A stretch of 47,277 bases of DNA from Caulobacteraceae bacterium (GCA_030446805.1 JAUJMO010000001.1:1238416-1285692); one strand, 5' to 3'. Numbered from the stretch's first letter, positions 18,219-28,347 are shown. The notes: a model not told the origin generated them from the sequence alone. Numbers and translations: made by a program.

Positions 18219-18542
18219 TCAAGAGCTTTGCGGGATTTGAGAGTGGGGCTGTGACTCACGGCGGCCGTGGAGCCGCAGCTTCCGGGGTCGCTGGTCGATG
18301 GTCTCGACCGCGACACCCTTCGCCCGGAGAACCTTCAGAAACCGCTGGATGCGATGCTCACCGAGAACGCCAAGATAGGTTTGCCCATCCTGGTCATCCA
18401 CATAGGCGACATAGCCCCCGAACGCTGCGAGAAGCTGTTCCTCCGTCAGAGTGGCACGGACGACGTCCGTGGGGCCCACCGCCACGGCGCGAGGGGCTCC
18501 CAGCCAGTAACGGTCGTCCAGAAACTCGAAGAAGACAGCCAA
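18219..18542 (-). CDS. hypothetical protein
   Basis: The 107-residue protein (TTG 18542, preceded by a G-rich Shine-Dalgarno-like GGGGGTGAGG) contains FFEFLDDRYWLGAPRAVAVG, a central YVAYVDDQDGQTYLGVLGEH and a basic tail. I do not recognise the family. The start lies 3 bp past the stop of the upstream response regulator, so it may be translationally coupled and belong to the same signalling unit. Other start choices are not excluded. Confidence 0.55.
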   Translation of the reverse strand: MAVFFEFLDDRYWLGAPRAVAVGPTDVVRATLTEEQLLAAFGGYVAYVDDQDGQTYLGVLGEHRIQRFLKVLRAKGVAVETIDQRPRKLRLHGRRESQPHSQIPQSS

Positions 18543-18545
18543 GCC

Positions 18546-18914
18546 TCACCCCCGAGCTAGCGCCAGTGCCCCTAGAAGGTCACCGATGTTGTATGGCTTC
18601 GAGACATGGGCTGCTCGCCCGAGATGCAGGGCCATGAAAGCGCCTGCTCCGTCTGCCGTGGTGAACACGATGGGGAGATCGGCCCACTTCGCCCGCAGAG
18701 CGCGCGCCACATCGTAGCCGCTGGGACCGACACCCAGGTTCACATCGAGAAGGACAGCGTCGAAGGCCCCGCCACGCGCGGCCAACGCCCGTTCAGCTTG
18801 GCGCGCGTTTGACGCGCGGGCGACTTCAAAACCCTCGTCAGCGAGTTGCTCGGCGGTGTTTTCGCCGATCACCGGATCATCTTCAACGAGCAAAACAATG
18901 AGGCAACTGGACAC
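18546..18914 (-). CDS. single-domain response regulator
   Basis: The 122-residue receiver domain has the acidic pair in LLVEDDPVIGENT, the phospho-acceptor Asp in DAVLLDVNLG, the Thr in FTTADG and the Lys in VSKPYN. There is no output domain, so it should act as a phospho-relay or protein-binding switch. I chose GTG 18914 because it puts only a few residues before the first beta strand. It is divergent from a frameshifted paralogue at 19135 and leads a small operon with two hypotheticals. Confidence 0.8.
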   Translation of the reverse strand: MSSCLIVLLVEDDPVIGENTAEQLADEGFEVARASNARQAERALAARGGAFDAVLLDVNLGVGPSGYDVARALRAKWADLPIVFTTADGAGAFMALHLGRAAHVSKPYNIGDLLGALALARG

Positions 18915-19134
18915 TAAGACACTCTGAACAGGTTGACCCTGCGTAAAGCGCACCCCGCTGTTCGGCAAGCCGAATTGGCCCACAACTTAGGTCGGGCAGG
19001 AAGCCGGAAAGTAGCTGCGGGGGGAGCGAACAACGGATTAGCGCGCCGACTACTCCCTCGCTTGCCACGGTCCGCTGCCCCACGTAGGACCGCCCGGTCG
19101 CGCGGGGGCGCACATCGCCATTTTGGATTTCGCC

Positions 19135-19517
19135 ATGGCTGCGCTTTTCCCCCGAGCCTTGAGGGTTCTGGTCGTCGAAGACGAGGCTCCGGTCTGCGAG
19201 GTGCTGACCGAGTTGCTGGGCGGCGAGGGCATGACCCGGTTTGCGCGCTGGGCGACAAAGCCGCGTATCAGCAGCTCGATGCGGAAGCTCCGGGCCTCGC
19301 GGCGTTGGTTGTGGATATCAACCTCGGCCGCGGCACGACCGGGTTCGACGTAGCGCGTTATGCACGACGGCTAAATCCGAAGCTGCCCGTAATCTACATC
19401 ACCGGAGCTTCGTCCAATTCAATGGAGGTGCACGGGGTCGAAGGAGGCGTTCTTGTAGCCAAGCCGTTCGATGGTGAGCGGCTGCTGAGCACGCTCAAGG
19501 AAAAGCTGCTCACCTAA
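19135..19517 (+). pseudogene. frameshifted response-regulator receiver
   Basis: The N-terminal half (MAALFPRALRVLVVEDEAP, then VLTELLGGEG) is in one frame. The C-terminal half (ALGDKAAYQQLDAEAP, LVVDINLGRGTTGFDVA, VIYITGASS, VAKPFDGERLL) continues in another. The switch falls near 19230-19240 and is explained by loss of one base. Together they make a complete receiver with Asp and Lys residues conserved, related to the regulator at 18546. It is either a recent pseudogene or a sequencing error. Confidence 0.75.
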
Positions 19518-19619
19518 TCCTTGGTGAAAGCAAGGCTGCGGGAGCAGCGGCGGCGGCCTCCGAACGCGTATCCAGGCCCGCCGCTATGACTAGGGTTCTG
19601 ACCTGGAGTCGGCGCTCCC

Positions 19620-19646
19620 AAAAAGCGGACCTTCCGAAGATCCGCT
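19620..19646 (-). terminator. possible terminator downstream of tRNA-Ala
   Basis: On the minus strand AGCGGA and TCCGCT flank a CTTCGGAAG-type centre and are followed by TTTTT. It lies about 120 bp downstream of the tRNA 3' end. Confidence 0.55.
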
Positions 19647-19765
19647 AAGAGTCAAAAAAGCCGACATCGACGGCCGTCCTCGGTGAAACTCTCGGCATCG
19701 GGGTGGCGCGCCGGTAGCGGGAGGTTTCACCCCGCCACCAAGATGCAACCAAGTCCTTGAAAGGC

Positions 19766-19841
19766 TGGTGGAGCCGAGGGGAATCGAACCCCTGACCTCC
19801 TCATTGCGAACGAGGCGCTCTACCATCTGAGCTACGGCCCC
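19766..19841 (-). tRNA. tRNA-Ala (CGC anticodon)
   Basis: The 76-nt cloverleaf starts GGGGCCG and ends with encoded CCA. The acceptor stem pairs 7 of 7 with G3-U70, the alanine identity element. The D-arm contains TAGCTCAGATGGTAGAGC. The anticodon stem-loop CCTCG-TTCGCAA-TGAGG reads CGC. The T-arm is AGGGGTTCGATTCCCCT. It decodes GCG. The left 54 nt of this tRNA recur in decayed form at 16889-16942. Confidence 0.95.
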
Positions 19842-19974
19842 AGCGCCCGGGATCAGCCTTGCGCGAGTGGGGCGGACTTACTGGGGCGGCGGGCGGGGGT
19901 CAAGGACGGGCAGGTCCGGCTTGCCGCTGGGCGGCGGTGCGGGCTACAGGAGCGGCGCACGAATTGGGCGCACG

Positions 19975-20280
19975 ATGGGCAGCTTTCTTTATTTCATCGT
20001 GGACAGTCTGCTGGGCCTGCTGGTGCTGGCCATTTTCGTCAGCGCCATACTGAGCTGGCTGGTGGCCTTCGACGTGGTCAATCTGCGCAACCGCTTCGTG
20101 GCCAGCTTCACCCGCTTTCTCGAGGCGGTGACACGGCCGGTGCTGGCGCCCTTCCGCCGGTTCATCCCGCCGCTGGGCGGAGTGGATGTGAGCCCGATCG
20201 TGGCGGTGCTGATCCTGATCGGCATCCGCCGTTACCTCCTTCCGCCCATCTTCACCCCGCTGATCGCGGCGCTCGGCTGA
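19975..20280 (+). CDS. YggT family membrane protein
   Basis: The 101-residue protein has two hydrophobic segments ([21 protein letters not shown] and [15 protein letters not shown]) around the family block [20 protein letters not shown] and [10 protein letters not shown]. YggT proteins are inner-membrane proteins linked to cell shape, osmotic tolerance and division in several bacteria. ATG 19975 fits family length; the frame continues upstream to 19867 only as low-complexity sequence. It is 4 bp upstream of folD, so the two are cotranscribed. Confidence 0.85.
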   Translation: MGSFLYFIVDSLLGLLVLAIFVSAILSWLVAFDVVNLRNRFVASFTRFLEAVTRPVLAPFRRFIPPLGGVDVSPIVAVLILIGIRRYLLPPIFTPLIAALG

Positions 20281-20284
20281 GGGC

Positions 20285-21199
20285 GTGACCGCCCGGCTGA
20301 TCGACGGCAAGGCTTCGGCTGCGCGGCTGCGCGCCCGCGTGGCCGCTGCGGCGGGCCGCCTGGCCGCCGAGCACGGACGCGCCCCTGCCTTGGCGGTGGT
20401 GCTGGTGGGGGACGATCCCGCCAGTCAGGTCTATGTCGCGGGCAAGGTGAAGGCCACGCGCGAGGCCGGCATGGTCTCGCACGAGCACCGGCTCCCGGCC
20501 CGCACGCCCGAGGCTGAGGTGGCGGCTCTGGTGGCGCGGCTGAACGCGGACCCGGCGGTGGACGGCATCCTGGTGCAGCTGCCCCTGCCGGCGCACATCG
20601 ACGCCGACCGCGTCATCGCCGCGCTGAGCCCGGCCAAGGACGTCGACGGCCTGACCACGGAGAATCAGGGCCGTCTGGCCGGCGGACGCCCGGGGCTCCG
20701 GCCCTGCACGCCTGCGGGCTGTGTGGTTCTGGCTCGGGAGACCCTGGGCCGCCTGCAAGGCCTGCGCGTCGCGGTGCTGGGCCGATCGCTGCTGGTCGGT
20801 CGACCCGCCGCCCTGCTGTTCCTGGCCGAGGACTGCACGGTGACGCTGGCGCACTCGCGGAGTCGGGACCTGCCCGCGCTGTGCCGGGAAGCGGACATCC
20901 TTGTGGCCGCCGTGGGTCGGCCGGGCCTCGTCCGCGGCGACTGGATCAAGCCCGGCGCCTGCGTGCTGGACGTGGGCATCAACCGCGTGCCCGCGCCGGA
21001 GCGGGGCGAGGGCAAGACCCGCCTCGTGGGCGATGTGGCCTTTGACGAGGCGGTGGCGGTGGCGGGGGCCATAACTCCCGTTCCGGGCGGCGTGGGGCCC
21101 ATGACCATCGCCGCCCTGCTGCGCAACACGGTGCTGGCCGCCTGCGCGCGCGAGGGCTGGGCGCCCCCGGCGGACCTCGGGACGGAGCCCGCGGCGTGA
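20285..21199 (+). CDS. folD: bifunctional methylene-THF dehydrogenase/cyclohydrolase
   Basis: FolD interconverts methylene-, methenyl- and 10-formyl-tetrahydrofolate. The 304-residue protein has the catalytic Tyr50-x3-Lys54 (YVAGKVKA), [24 protein letters not shown], the CTP block PCTPAGC, the NADP-binding GRSLLVGRP and [14 protein letters not shown] 20285 with a GAGGG Shine-Dalgarno sequence opens it, and its stop overlaps the next gene's GTG (GTGA). The overlap puts one-carbon metabolism and a phospholipase in one transcript without evident functional link. Confidence 0.95.
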   Translation: MTARLIDGKASAARLRARVAAAAGRLAAEHGRAPALAVVLVGDDPASQVYVAGKVKATREAGMVSHEHRLPARTPEAEVAALVARLNADPAVDGILVQLPLPAHIDADRVIAALSPAKDVDGLTTENQGRLAGGRPGLRPCTPAGCVVLARETLGRLQGLRVAVLGRSLLVGRPAALLFLAEDCTVTLAHSRSRDLPALCREADILVAAVGRPGLVRGDWIKPGACVLDVGINRVPAPERGEGKTRLVGDVAFDEAVAVAGAITPVPGGVGPMTIAALLRNTVLAACAREGWAPPADLGTEPAA

Positions 21200-22671
21200 C
21201 GGAGCAACTCTGGCTTCAGCCGGGCCGCACCTGCTTCGGGGTGTGCCGCGCCGACCGGGCCGCCATGCTGATCGACAGCCAACGCTACTTCGCCGTGGTC
21301 GGCGAGGCCCTGAAGCACGCCAGCCGCTCGATCTGGCTGCTGGGCTGGACCTTCGATCCCCGCACCCTGACGAAGCCGGGCGAGGACGGCGAAGGCCACG
21401 ACGCCATGGGCGATCTGCTCAAGGCCGCCGCGGCGCGCGGCGTGGATGTCCGCGTCCTGATCTGGAAGACCGCCTTGCCGCTAGCGGCCACCCAGGGCTT
21501 CTACCCCCAACGCGCGACGGGAGAGTTCAAGGGCTCGGGCGTGAAGTTCAAACTCGACGGCGTCCTGCCCTTGGGCGCCTGCCACCACCAGAAGGTGCTG
21601 GTCGTGGACGAGGCCCTTGGGTTCTGCGGCGGAGGCGACTTTTCGGTGGAGCGCTGGGACACGCCGGACCATCCGGACAAGGACCCCCGCCGCTGCCTGC
21701 CGACGGGCAGACCGCATGCGCCGCGCCACGAGGTCATGATGATGCTGGAAGGCGCACCGGCCCGGGCCCTGGCCGATCTCTGCCGCGACCGCTGGCGGCG
21801 CGCCACCGGCGAGAGCCCGCTTCCCCTGCCGGCCCCCTACGAGGACTGCTGGCCCGCTTCGGTGAAGGCCGAGTTCGGGGTGGTAAGCGTGGGCGTGGCG
21901 CGGACCGACCCGGCCCACGAGGCGCGGGAGGCCGAGGCCCTGCATCTGCTCGCCATCGCCCAGGCGCGCCGGTCGATCTATCTGGAGAACCAGTACGTGG
22001 CCGGGCCCACCATCGCCGACGCGCTGTCCAAGCGTCTGGGCGAGCCGGATGGGCCGGAGGTGGTGGTCGTGACCACGCGCCACAGCCCCAGCTGGTTCGA
22101 CCGCGCCACCATGGACCGCACCCGCGACGGCTTCGTGGACCGGCTACGCGCCTCCGACCGCTACGGCCGGTTCGCCGCCTATTGCCCCCTCACCCCCGGC
22201 GGCAAGACGGTGATCGTGCACAGCAAGGTCAGCGTGATCGATGATCGGCTGCTGCGGGCGGGTTCGGCCAATCTGAACAACCGCTCGGCGGGCTTCGACA
22301 CCGAATGCGATCTGGCCATCGAGACCGAGGACGATGCGGCCCGCGCCGCGGTGATCGCCTTTCGGGACCGCCTGCTGGCCCACTATCTCGCTGCGGAGCC
22401 GGAGACCTTTGGCGCGCTGGCGCGCGAGCGCGGGTTGAAGGCGGCCATCGAGGCGCTCGACATCGGGCCGAGCCGGCGGCTGCAGCCGTTGAACACAGGC
22501 CGGACCACGCCCTTCGAAGTGGTGGTCAGCGCGCTGAGCCTGGGCGACCCGGTGTCGCCGGCCGACGCATGGAAGCCGTGGCTGCGGCGCGGCGCCATGC
22601 GCGCTCAGCGCGACCGGCTGGCGGCCGCCCTGCTCGCGTCCACCCCGAACTCCATGATCAGCGGCAGGTGA
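21196..22671 (+). CDS. phospholipase D/cardiolipin-synthase-type phosphatidyltransferase
   Basis: The 491-residue PLD-superfamily enzyme has two HKD motifs: HQKVLVVD in the first half, followed by [11 protein letters not shown], and HSKVSVID in the second, followed by [15 protein letters not shown] in the centre is typical of the PLD core. It probably hydrolyses or transfers phosphatidyl groups of membrane phospholipids. No N-terminal membrane segment is visible. Its GTG overlaps the folD stop. The 3' end overlaps the convergent EEP gene by 67 bp. Confidence 0.9.
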   Translation: MTEQLWLQPGRTCFGVCRADRAAMLIDSQRYFAVVGEALKHASRSIWLLGWTFDPRTLTKPGEDGEGHDAMGDLLKAAAARGVDVRVLIWKTALPLAATQGFYPQRATGEFKGSGVKFKLDGVLPLGACHHQKVLVVDEALGFCGGGDFSVERWDTPDHPDKDPRRCLPTGRPHAPRHEVMMMLEGAPARALADLCRDRWRRATGESPLPLPAPYEDCWPASVKAEFGVVSVGVARTDPAHEAREAEALHLLAIAQARRSIYLENQYVAGPTIADALSKRLGEPDGPEVVVVTTRHSPSWFDRATMDRTRDGFVDRLRASDRYGRFAAYCPLTPGGKTVIVHSKVSVIDDRLLRAGSANLNNRSAGFDTECDLAIETEDDAARAAVIAFRDRLLAHYLAAEPETFGALARERGLKAAIEALDIGPSRRLQPLNTGRTTPFEVVVSALSLGDPVSPADAWKPWLRRGAMRAQRDRLAAALLASTPNSMISGR

Positions 22672-23357
22672 TCGGAGGCCGTTCGCGCCAGGGGCGAGGT
22701 GGAGCTCCAGATCCGACCTACCCGGATCGCGCGGCCCACGAAGACATGGTCGATCCGCAGCATGGGGAACATGGCGGGAAAGGTCGGCACGCTGCGCCCG
22801 GCCAGCAGCTTCTGCGCGTCGTGGAACCGTTCCGTCACTCGGCGATAAGGGGTGGAACCCGAGGTGGAGTTGAAGTCGCCCAGCAGGATGACCGCCTCTC
22901 CGGCGCCTTTCAGCCACTCGGGTCCCAGCAGCGCGTCCACCTGGCCGGTCTGTTCGCGCGCCAGCAGGCCCAGGTGCGTGTTGACGATCTGGACCTCCGC
23001 CCCGCCCAGCTCCACGGCGGTCCACACCGCCCCACGCGGCTCCAATTGCGGCAGGGCGGGAAGCCCGGGGAGGGCGTCGGCCTTGACCAGCCGTTCGGGC
23101 AGGGCGGTCAGGATGGCGTCGCCATACAGCTCCCCTTCCACGGTCAAGGCCGCGTGGAAGCGCGAGCGCATGCCGAGCCGTTCGGCGACCTCGTGGGCCT
23201 GATCCACCCCCTGGGTGCGCGCGCGACCCACGTCCAGTTCTTGAAGCGCCACGATGTCGGGCCGGTCGGCCGCGATCACCTCGGCGATGCGCGACACGTC
23301 CAGCCTTCCGTCCACGCCCAGACATCGATGGACGTTGTAGGTCATGATCCGCGGCAC
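22605..23357 (-). CDS. endonuclease/exonuclease/phosphatase-family protein
   Basis: The ~250-residue EEP-fold metal-dependent phosphodiesterase has MTYNVHRC, the metal Glu in LQELDVGR, a NTHLGL motif, GDFNSTSGS and the terminal catalytic SDHLPLI. This subfamily is often found beside PLD/cardiolipin-synthase genes. I chose GTG 23357, just before the first beta strand; the frame is open to a GTG at 23507, but that adds an Arg/Gly-rich leader. It converges and overlaps with the PLD gene, so the two are neighbours in function but not in transcript. Confidence 0.85.
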   Translation of the reverse strand: MPRIMTYNVHRCLGVDGRLDVSRIAEVIAADRPDIVALQELDVGRARTQGVDQAHEVAERLGMRSRFHAALTVEGELYGDAILTALPERLVKADALPGLPALPQLEPRGAVWTAVELGGAEVQIVNTHLGLLAREQTGQVDALLGPEWLKGAGEAVILLGDFNSTSGSTPYRRVTERFHDAQKLLAGRSVPTFPAMFPMLRIDHVFVGRAIRVGRIWSSTSPLARTASDHLPLIMEFGVDASRAAASRSR

Positions 23358-23590
23358 GGGCGGCGTCTTGCCCGCGCCGAGCGCCCGACGCAACCGAGGC
23401 GCCGCCCTGCCCGAGCCCCATGCGCGACTCGGGTCGGGGGAGCCGCCCCCTTGCCGGCCGACCCGCGAACGCCAGCCGCTCCAGTTCCGGAACGGCCTCG
23501 CGCCCACGCCGCCCAGGCATGCCCGTCCTGAATCTCAGCGTCTCCAACGCCGGTCCAGCGTTAGTGACCGGTGAGCTGGCGACCTCCGGA

Positions 23591-25150
23591 TCAGGCCGCC
23601 TGTCGAGCTCGGATCGTTTCCGGGCCGTTCAAAACTTGATCGATCGCCCCGAAGAGCGTGGAGGGGCGCACCGGCTTGCCGACGTGCGCGTTCATGCCCG
23701 CCGCTAGGCAAGCCTCCACCTGTTCCGCCTGGGCTCCGTCCGCGACTGCGATGATTCCGACAGGCGTCCGCTCTTCCGCTCGTTCCCGGGCACGGATGGC
23801 GCGGGTGGCGGTCAAGCCGTCCATCACCGGCATCTCCACGTCCATCAGGACCAGGTCGAACACGTCATCCGACCAGCGCTCCATGGCTTCGGCCCCGTCA
23901 AAGGCGAAAGTCGTGCGAGCGCCGATCATCTCCAGCATGATGCCGATCACCTGGCGGTTGCTGGCGTTGTCCTCCACCGCAAGCACCCGAAGCGGCCGGG
24001 CCGATTGAACATAGGGCATGGTGAACGGAAGGGATCCGGCTTCCAAAAGAGCCTCCGCCGCAAGCTCCGCCACCAGGGTCAGGGTGAAGGTGGATCCCTC
24101 GCCCTCCTGGCTGGTCACGCTCAGGTCCCCGCCCATGAGCCGGGCGAGCTCGCGCGAGATGGCCAGCCCCAGGCCCGCCCCGTCGTGGGCCCGGGTGCTC
24201 GAGGCGTCCCCTTGCACGAACTTTTCGAACAGCCGGGGCTTCAGCTCCGGCGAGATGCCGATGCCCGTATCCTGCACCGATATCCGCACCTCGCACCGGC
24301 CGCCTGCGCCAGGCTGGACCGCCGCCGTGATCGCGACCTCCCCGGCGTCGGTGAACTTGACGGCGTTGCTGAGCAGGTTCTGAAGCACCTGCCCGATTCG
24401 GGAAGCGTCTCCCAAGATCCGGAGCGGCGCCTCCGGCGCGTCCACGCAAAGACGAACGCCCTTGCGGGCCGCCTCCGTCGCAAACGCCGCGACGGCCGCG
24501 TCGACCACCCGGCGTAGGTCCAAGGGCGCGCGCTGAAGCTCCAGACGCCCCGACTCGATCTTGGAATAGTCGAGCACATTGTTCAGCAGGCCGAGCAGGA
24601 TGTCGCCGGATTGGGTGAGCAGCGTCAGCATCTGGCGCTGATCCTGAGTGAGAGCGGTGCGGCCCAGCGCGTCCGCCATGCCCAGGACGCCGTTCATGGG
24701 GGTGCGGATCTCGTGGCTCATCACCGCCAGGAGGTCGCTGCGATCCTGGGCGGTCTTCTCCGCCGCACGGCGGCCCGCTTCGGCCTCCAGCCTTTCGCGG
24801 GCGTTGGTCCGGAACGCCTCAAGGGCCTCGGCCATGTCGCCCAATTCGGTCGCGGCATGGGTGGGAGGGGCGACCACGTCCAGGTCGCCTTCCGCCATGC
24901 GGCGCATGGTCTGAGCCATCACGACCACCGGCTTGGACAGCTCGCGGCCCAGACGCCATGCCACCAGGGCGGCCAGCACCACCGCGGTGAAGCCGAACAT
25001 GACGGCGGCCAGCGCCGTCCTGCCGGTCACGGCCGTGGAGGTCATGAGGTAGGAGGCCCAAGTCACCGCCACGACCACCATCAGCACGCAAACCGTGGTC
25101 ACCACCGCGATCACCGCCACTAGGCGACCCGTCAGGGAGCGGCCGAACAT
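23591..25150 (-). CDS. hybrid sensor histidine kinase
   Basis: The 519-residue protein has two transmembrane segments (about 10-35 and 46-66) with almost no periplasmic domain between, then a HAMP domain (about 63-115). A HisKA domain follows with phospho-His146 (MSHEIRTPMNG), a HATPase with DTGIGI and GAGLGLAI, and a C-terminal receiver with phospho-Asp437 (LVLMDVEMP) and a conserved Lys (VGKPVRP). The short loop suggests it senses something in the membrane or cytoplasm. ATG 25150 follows an AGAGGA Shine-Dalgarno sequence; the GTG at 25165 is the alternative. The cognate partner is not adjacent. Confidence 0.9.
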   Translation of the reverse strand: MFGRSLTGRLVAVIAVVTTVCVLMVVVAVTWASYLMTSTAVTGRTALAAVMFGFTAVVLAALVAWRLGRELSKPVVVMAQTMRRMAEGDLDVVAPPTHAATELGDMAEALEAFRTNARERLEAEAGRRAAEKTAQDRSDLLAVMSHEIRTPMNGVLGMADALGRTALTQDQRQMLTLLTQSGDILLGLLNNVLDYSKIESGRLELQRAPLDLRRVVDAAVAAFATEAARKGVRLCVDAPEAPLRILGDASRIGQVLQNLLSNAVKFTDAGEVAITAAVQPGAGGRCEVRISVQDTGIGISPELKPRLFEKFVQGDASSTRAHDGAGLGLAISRELARLMGGDLSVTSQEGEGSTFTLTLVAELAAEALLEAGSLPFTMPYVQSARPLRVLAVEDNASNRQVIGIMLEMIGARTTFAFDGAEAMERWSDDVFDLVLMDVEMPVMDGLTATRAIRARERAEERTPVGIIAVADGAQAEQVEACLAAGMNAHVGKPVRPSTLFGAIDQVLNGPETIRARQAA

Positions 25151-25289
25151 GAACTTCCTCTTCACCTACCGGACGACCTTGCCCGGGGAAACGAAAAGAT
25201 TGGGTTTAGGCGTCGTCCGGAGGACGCAGGCGAGATGTTCAGTCTCCGGCAACGCCCGTGGCGCATCCTGGGCCGAACCGGAGCCCGCC

Positions 25290-25679
25290 ATGCGTCGTAT
25301 CGCAACCCTGATCCTGCTGGCCGCTTGCCTGGCCGGGAGCCCTGCCTACGCCAGCGAAAAGAAGAAGGGCGGCGGCTTGTCCTATCTGCAGCTCAAGCCC
25401 CTCGCGGCGACCGTTCTCCGCCCGGACGGCCGGCGCGGCGTCCTGACCGTGGAGGCCGGGATCGACACCAAGGACGAGGCGCTCTACGCCAACGCGCAGG
25501 CTTCCATGCCGCGGCTTCGCGCAGCCCTGGTCACCGTGGTGCAGAACCACGCCCAGGGCCTTGGGCCCGGCTCAGCGCCCAGCGCCGACCGGCTGTTGGC
25601 CGACCTGCAGCGCGCCACGGACCGCGTGCTGGGCCGCTCGGGCGGACGCGTTCTTCTGGGCACCCTGATGATCAACTAG
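25290..25679 (+). CDS. small secreted protein, FliL-like
   Basis: The 129-residue protein has a clear signal peptide (MRRIATLILLAACLAGSPAYA). The mature part has a beta-strand pattern YLQLKPLAATVLRPDGRRG ... LTVEAGIDTKDEAL and MPRLRAALVTVV. Its fold pattern recalls the periplasmic part of FliL (a flagellar stator-associated protein) with a cleavable signal instead of a membrane anchor. Function unknown; it is divergent from the histidine kinase across about 140 bp and may share its control region. Confidence 0.65.
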   Translation: MRRIATLILLAACLAGSPAYASEKKKGGGLSYLQLKPLAATVLRPDGRRGVLTVEAGIDTKDEALYANAQASMPRLRAALVTVVQNHAQGLGPGSAPSADRLLADLQRATDRVLGRSGGRVLLGTLMIN

Positions 25680-25738
25680 CCGCCTCGCCCGCCCCTGCGC
25701 CACCGGGGCGAGCGCCAGCCTGCCCACGTTCCGGCCGC

Positions 25739-26047
25739 TCAGGTGGCGCGCCCCCCCGCGGCGGCGTCCATGAAGCGGGCCATGCGCAGGTCGCGTTCGG
25801 TGACGCCGTCGGCGTCGTGGGTGGTGAGCAGGACCTCCACCCGGTTGTAGACGTTGAACCACTCCGGATGATGGTCCAGGGCCTCGGCCAGCAAGGCCAC
25901 GCGTGACATCCAGCCCCAGGCCGCGCTGAAGTCCTCGAAGCGGAATTTGCGTGTGATGGCCTCCCGCTCGCCCGGCGCGCGGCTCCACCCCGGCAGCTGC
26001 TCCAGCGCCGCCTGCACCTCGACGCGTTCCGCTTTGGCCGTCTTCAT
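25739..26047 (-). CDS. 4a-hydroxytetrahydrobiopterin dehydratase (pterin-4a-carbinolamine dehydratase)
   Basis: The 102-residue enzyme of the DCoH/PhhB family dehydrates 4a-hydroxytetrahydropterin. The signature [16 protein letters not shown] carries the two active-site His and the downstream conserved residues. [17 protein letters not shown] forms the helix 1 region. Length and start (ATG 26047) agree with the family. No aromatic amino-acid hydroxylase is in the window, so its substrate source lies elsewhere. Confidence 0.9.
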   Translation of the reverse strand: MKTAKAERVEVQAALEQLPGWSRAPGEREAITRKFRFEDFSAAWGWMSRVALLAEALDHHPEWFNVYNRVEVLLTTHDADGVTERDLRMARFMDAAAGGRAT

Positions 26048-26108
26048 CCGTTGCTCCTTACCGCCGCCCGGCCGATACAGTCAGCCCCGCCCCCGTTCGT
26101 CCAGCGCC

Positions 26109-26465
26109 ATGCCCCTCGCCCTTCCTCTTTCCCGCGTGTTCGCCGCCGTGTTCGTGGTCCTGGCGGCGGCGATCGTATGGTTCTCCTTGACCCCCATGAC
26201 GGCTCAGCCCGGGGTGAGCCAGATCGATAAGATCGAGCACTTCTGCGCCTATGCGGCGCTGACCTTTGTGGGATTCGCCGCGCGGGGGCGACCCTGGCCG
26301 TTGCTGGCCGCAGCCATTGTGATCTTCGGCGGGGGGGTGGAGGTGTTGCAGGCGCTGCTCCCGACCGGGCGGACGGGGTCGCTGCTGGACGCTCTGGCCA
26401 ATGCGGCGGGGGCCGGCTCGGTCTGGGCGGGATGGCTGAGCTTCGGTCGCCTGAGGCGGCGCTGA
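26109..26465 (+). CDS. VanZ-like membrane protein
   Basis: The 118-residue protein has four hydrophobic segments, with SLTPM, DKIEHFCAYAALTFVG, GVEVLQALLPTGRTGSLLDALANAAGA and a basic C-terminus. These are the hallmarks of the VanZ-like family, small membrane proteins of uncertain role in envelope or antibiotic resistance. ATG 26109 is chosen; the frame upstream to 25947 is antisense to the dehydratase. Divergent from the dehydratase across 61 bp. Confidence 0.8.
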   Translation: MPLALPLSRVFAAVFVVLAAAIVWFSLTPMTAQPGVSQIDKIEHFCAYAALTFVGFAARGRPWPLLAAAIVIFGGGVEVLQALLPTGRTGSLLDALANAAGAGSVWAGWLSFGRLRRR

Positions 26466-26579
26466 AGGTTCTTGCGTGGGGCGAGTGCGGAGGCGGTCAT
26501 GCACGCCCAGGCTTAAGCCGCTTGGCCGAGGTCCGCTGGCGCGGGATGGTGACGCTCAAGGTTTCCTGACGGGATCACC

Positions 26580-27299
26580 ATGCTGAAGCGCCTGCTCATC
26601 GCCGCCGCCGCGAGCGGCCTGGCCGCCACGGAGGCCGCCGCCCAGGCGGCCCCTCTGCCCGATTTCCCCGCCCAGGCGCGTCCAGGCGAGTGCTGGGCGC
26701 GCGTCCCCGCCGGTCCGGTTCAAAGCTCGGCCTCGGGCGCCCAGGCTGTCTGGACGCTGCAGCGCGGAACCGGCCCCACCGCGATCTGGAGTCTGTCGGA
26801 AAGACCCGTCCCCGCCGTGCCGACCGCGGGCGCAGTCCTCGACTGGGCCCAGGTGGACTGCGTGACCGGGCGACCGCTCCAGTTGGCCTACGCCGCACCG
26901 TCCCTGGGCCCCGCACCGCGCGCCGCGCCGCTTCCGCCCCCCGGGCCGTACGCCCAGGCCGAGCCGGGCTTCCCGCCGCCGCCGCCGCCGCCCGGGCCTG
27001 GGTTTGAGCCTGGCCCTCGGTCTGGGCCTGGCCCTGGGCCCCAGTTCGGTCCTCCGGCCTATTCCGGCCGAGGCCCCTATGCGCAAGGCGGGTTCCCGCC
27101 TCCGCACAGGTTCGGGGAACAGCCGTTGGGGGAACAGCCGTTCGAGCAACAGCCGTTCGGGGCACAGCCCCCCTTCCCCGCCCCGCACGCCGGTCCGCCG
27201 TCGCCTTACGGCTATCCGGCGGTGGCCCAGCCCCGTCGGCCGGTGGCGCCCTGGTTCGGCGGCCGGTACCTGACCTGGCCGGGCAAGACCCTTCGCTGA
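26580..27299 (+). CDS. Pro-rich secreted protein with terminal LTWPGK motif
   Basis: The 239-residue protein has a signal peptide (MLKRLLIAAAASGLAATEAAAQA), a compact N-terminal domain (about 30-105) with two Cys (PGECWARV and VDCVTGRP), and a long Pro/Gly/Gln-rich tail with short EQPFGEQP-type repeats. It ends GGRYLTWPGKTLR. The N-domain resembles secreted proteins of unknown function in Caulobacterales. The C-terminal motif recurs at the N-terminus of the Pro-rich protein at 41668. It may be a peptidoglycan- or envelope-associated linker protein; function unknown. Confidence 0.7.
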   Translation: MLKRLLIAAAASGLAATEAAAQAAPLPDFPAQARPGECWARVPAGPVQSSASGAQAVWTLQRGTGPTAIWSLSERPVPAVPTAGAVLDWAQVDCVTGRPLQLAYAAPSLGPAPRAAPLPPPGPYAQAEPGFPPPPPPPGPGFEPGPRSGPGPGPQFGPPAYSGRGPYAQGGFPPPHRFGEQPLGEQPFEQQPFGAQPPFPAPHAGPPSPYGYPAVAQPRRPVAPWFGGRYLTWPGKTLR

Positions 27300-27339
27300 G
27301 GCGGCAGGGCGGCTTGCCCGGGCGGGCCGCCCCGTCTAG

Positions 27340-28347
<1,008 letters not shown>

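Noticed and set aside
19590-19826. 78-residue frame containing EVRGSIPLGSTS
   Set aside because: This peptide is the usual read-through of a tRNA T-arm and acceptor end, here the tRNA-Ala on the - strand.
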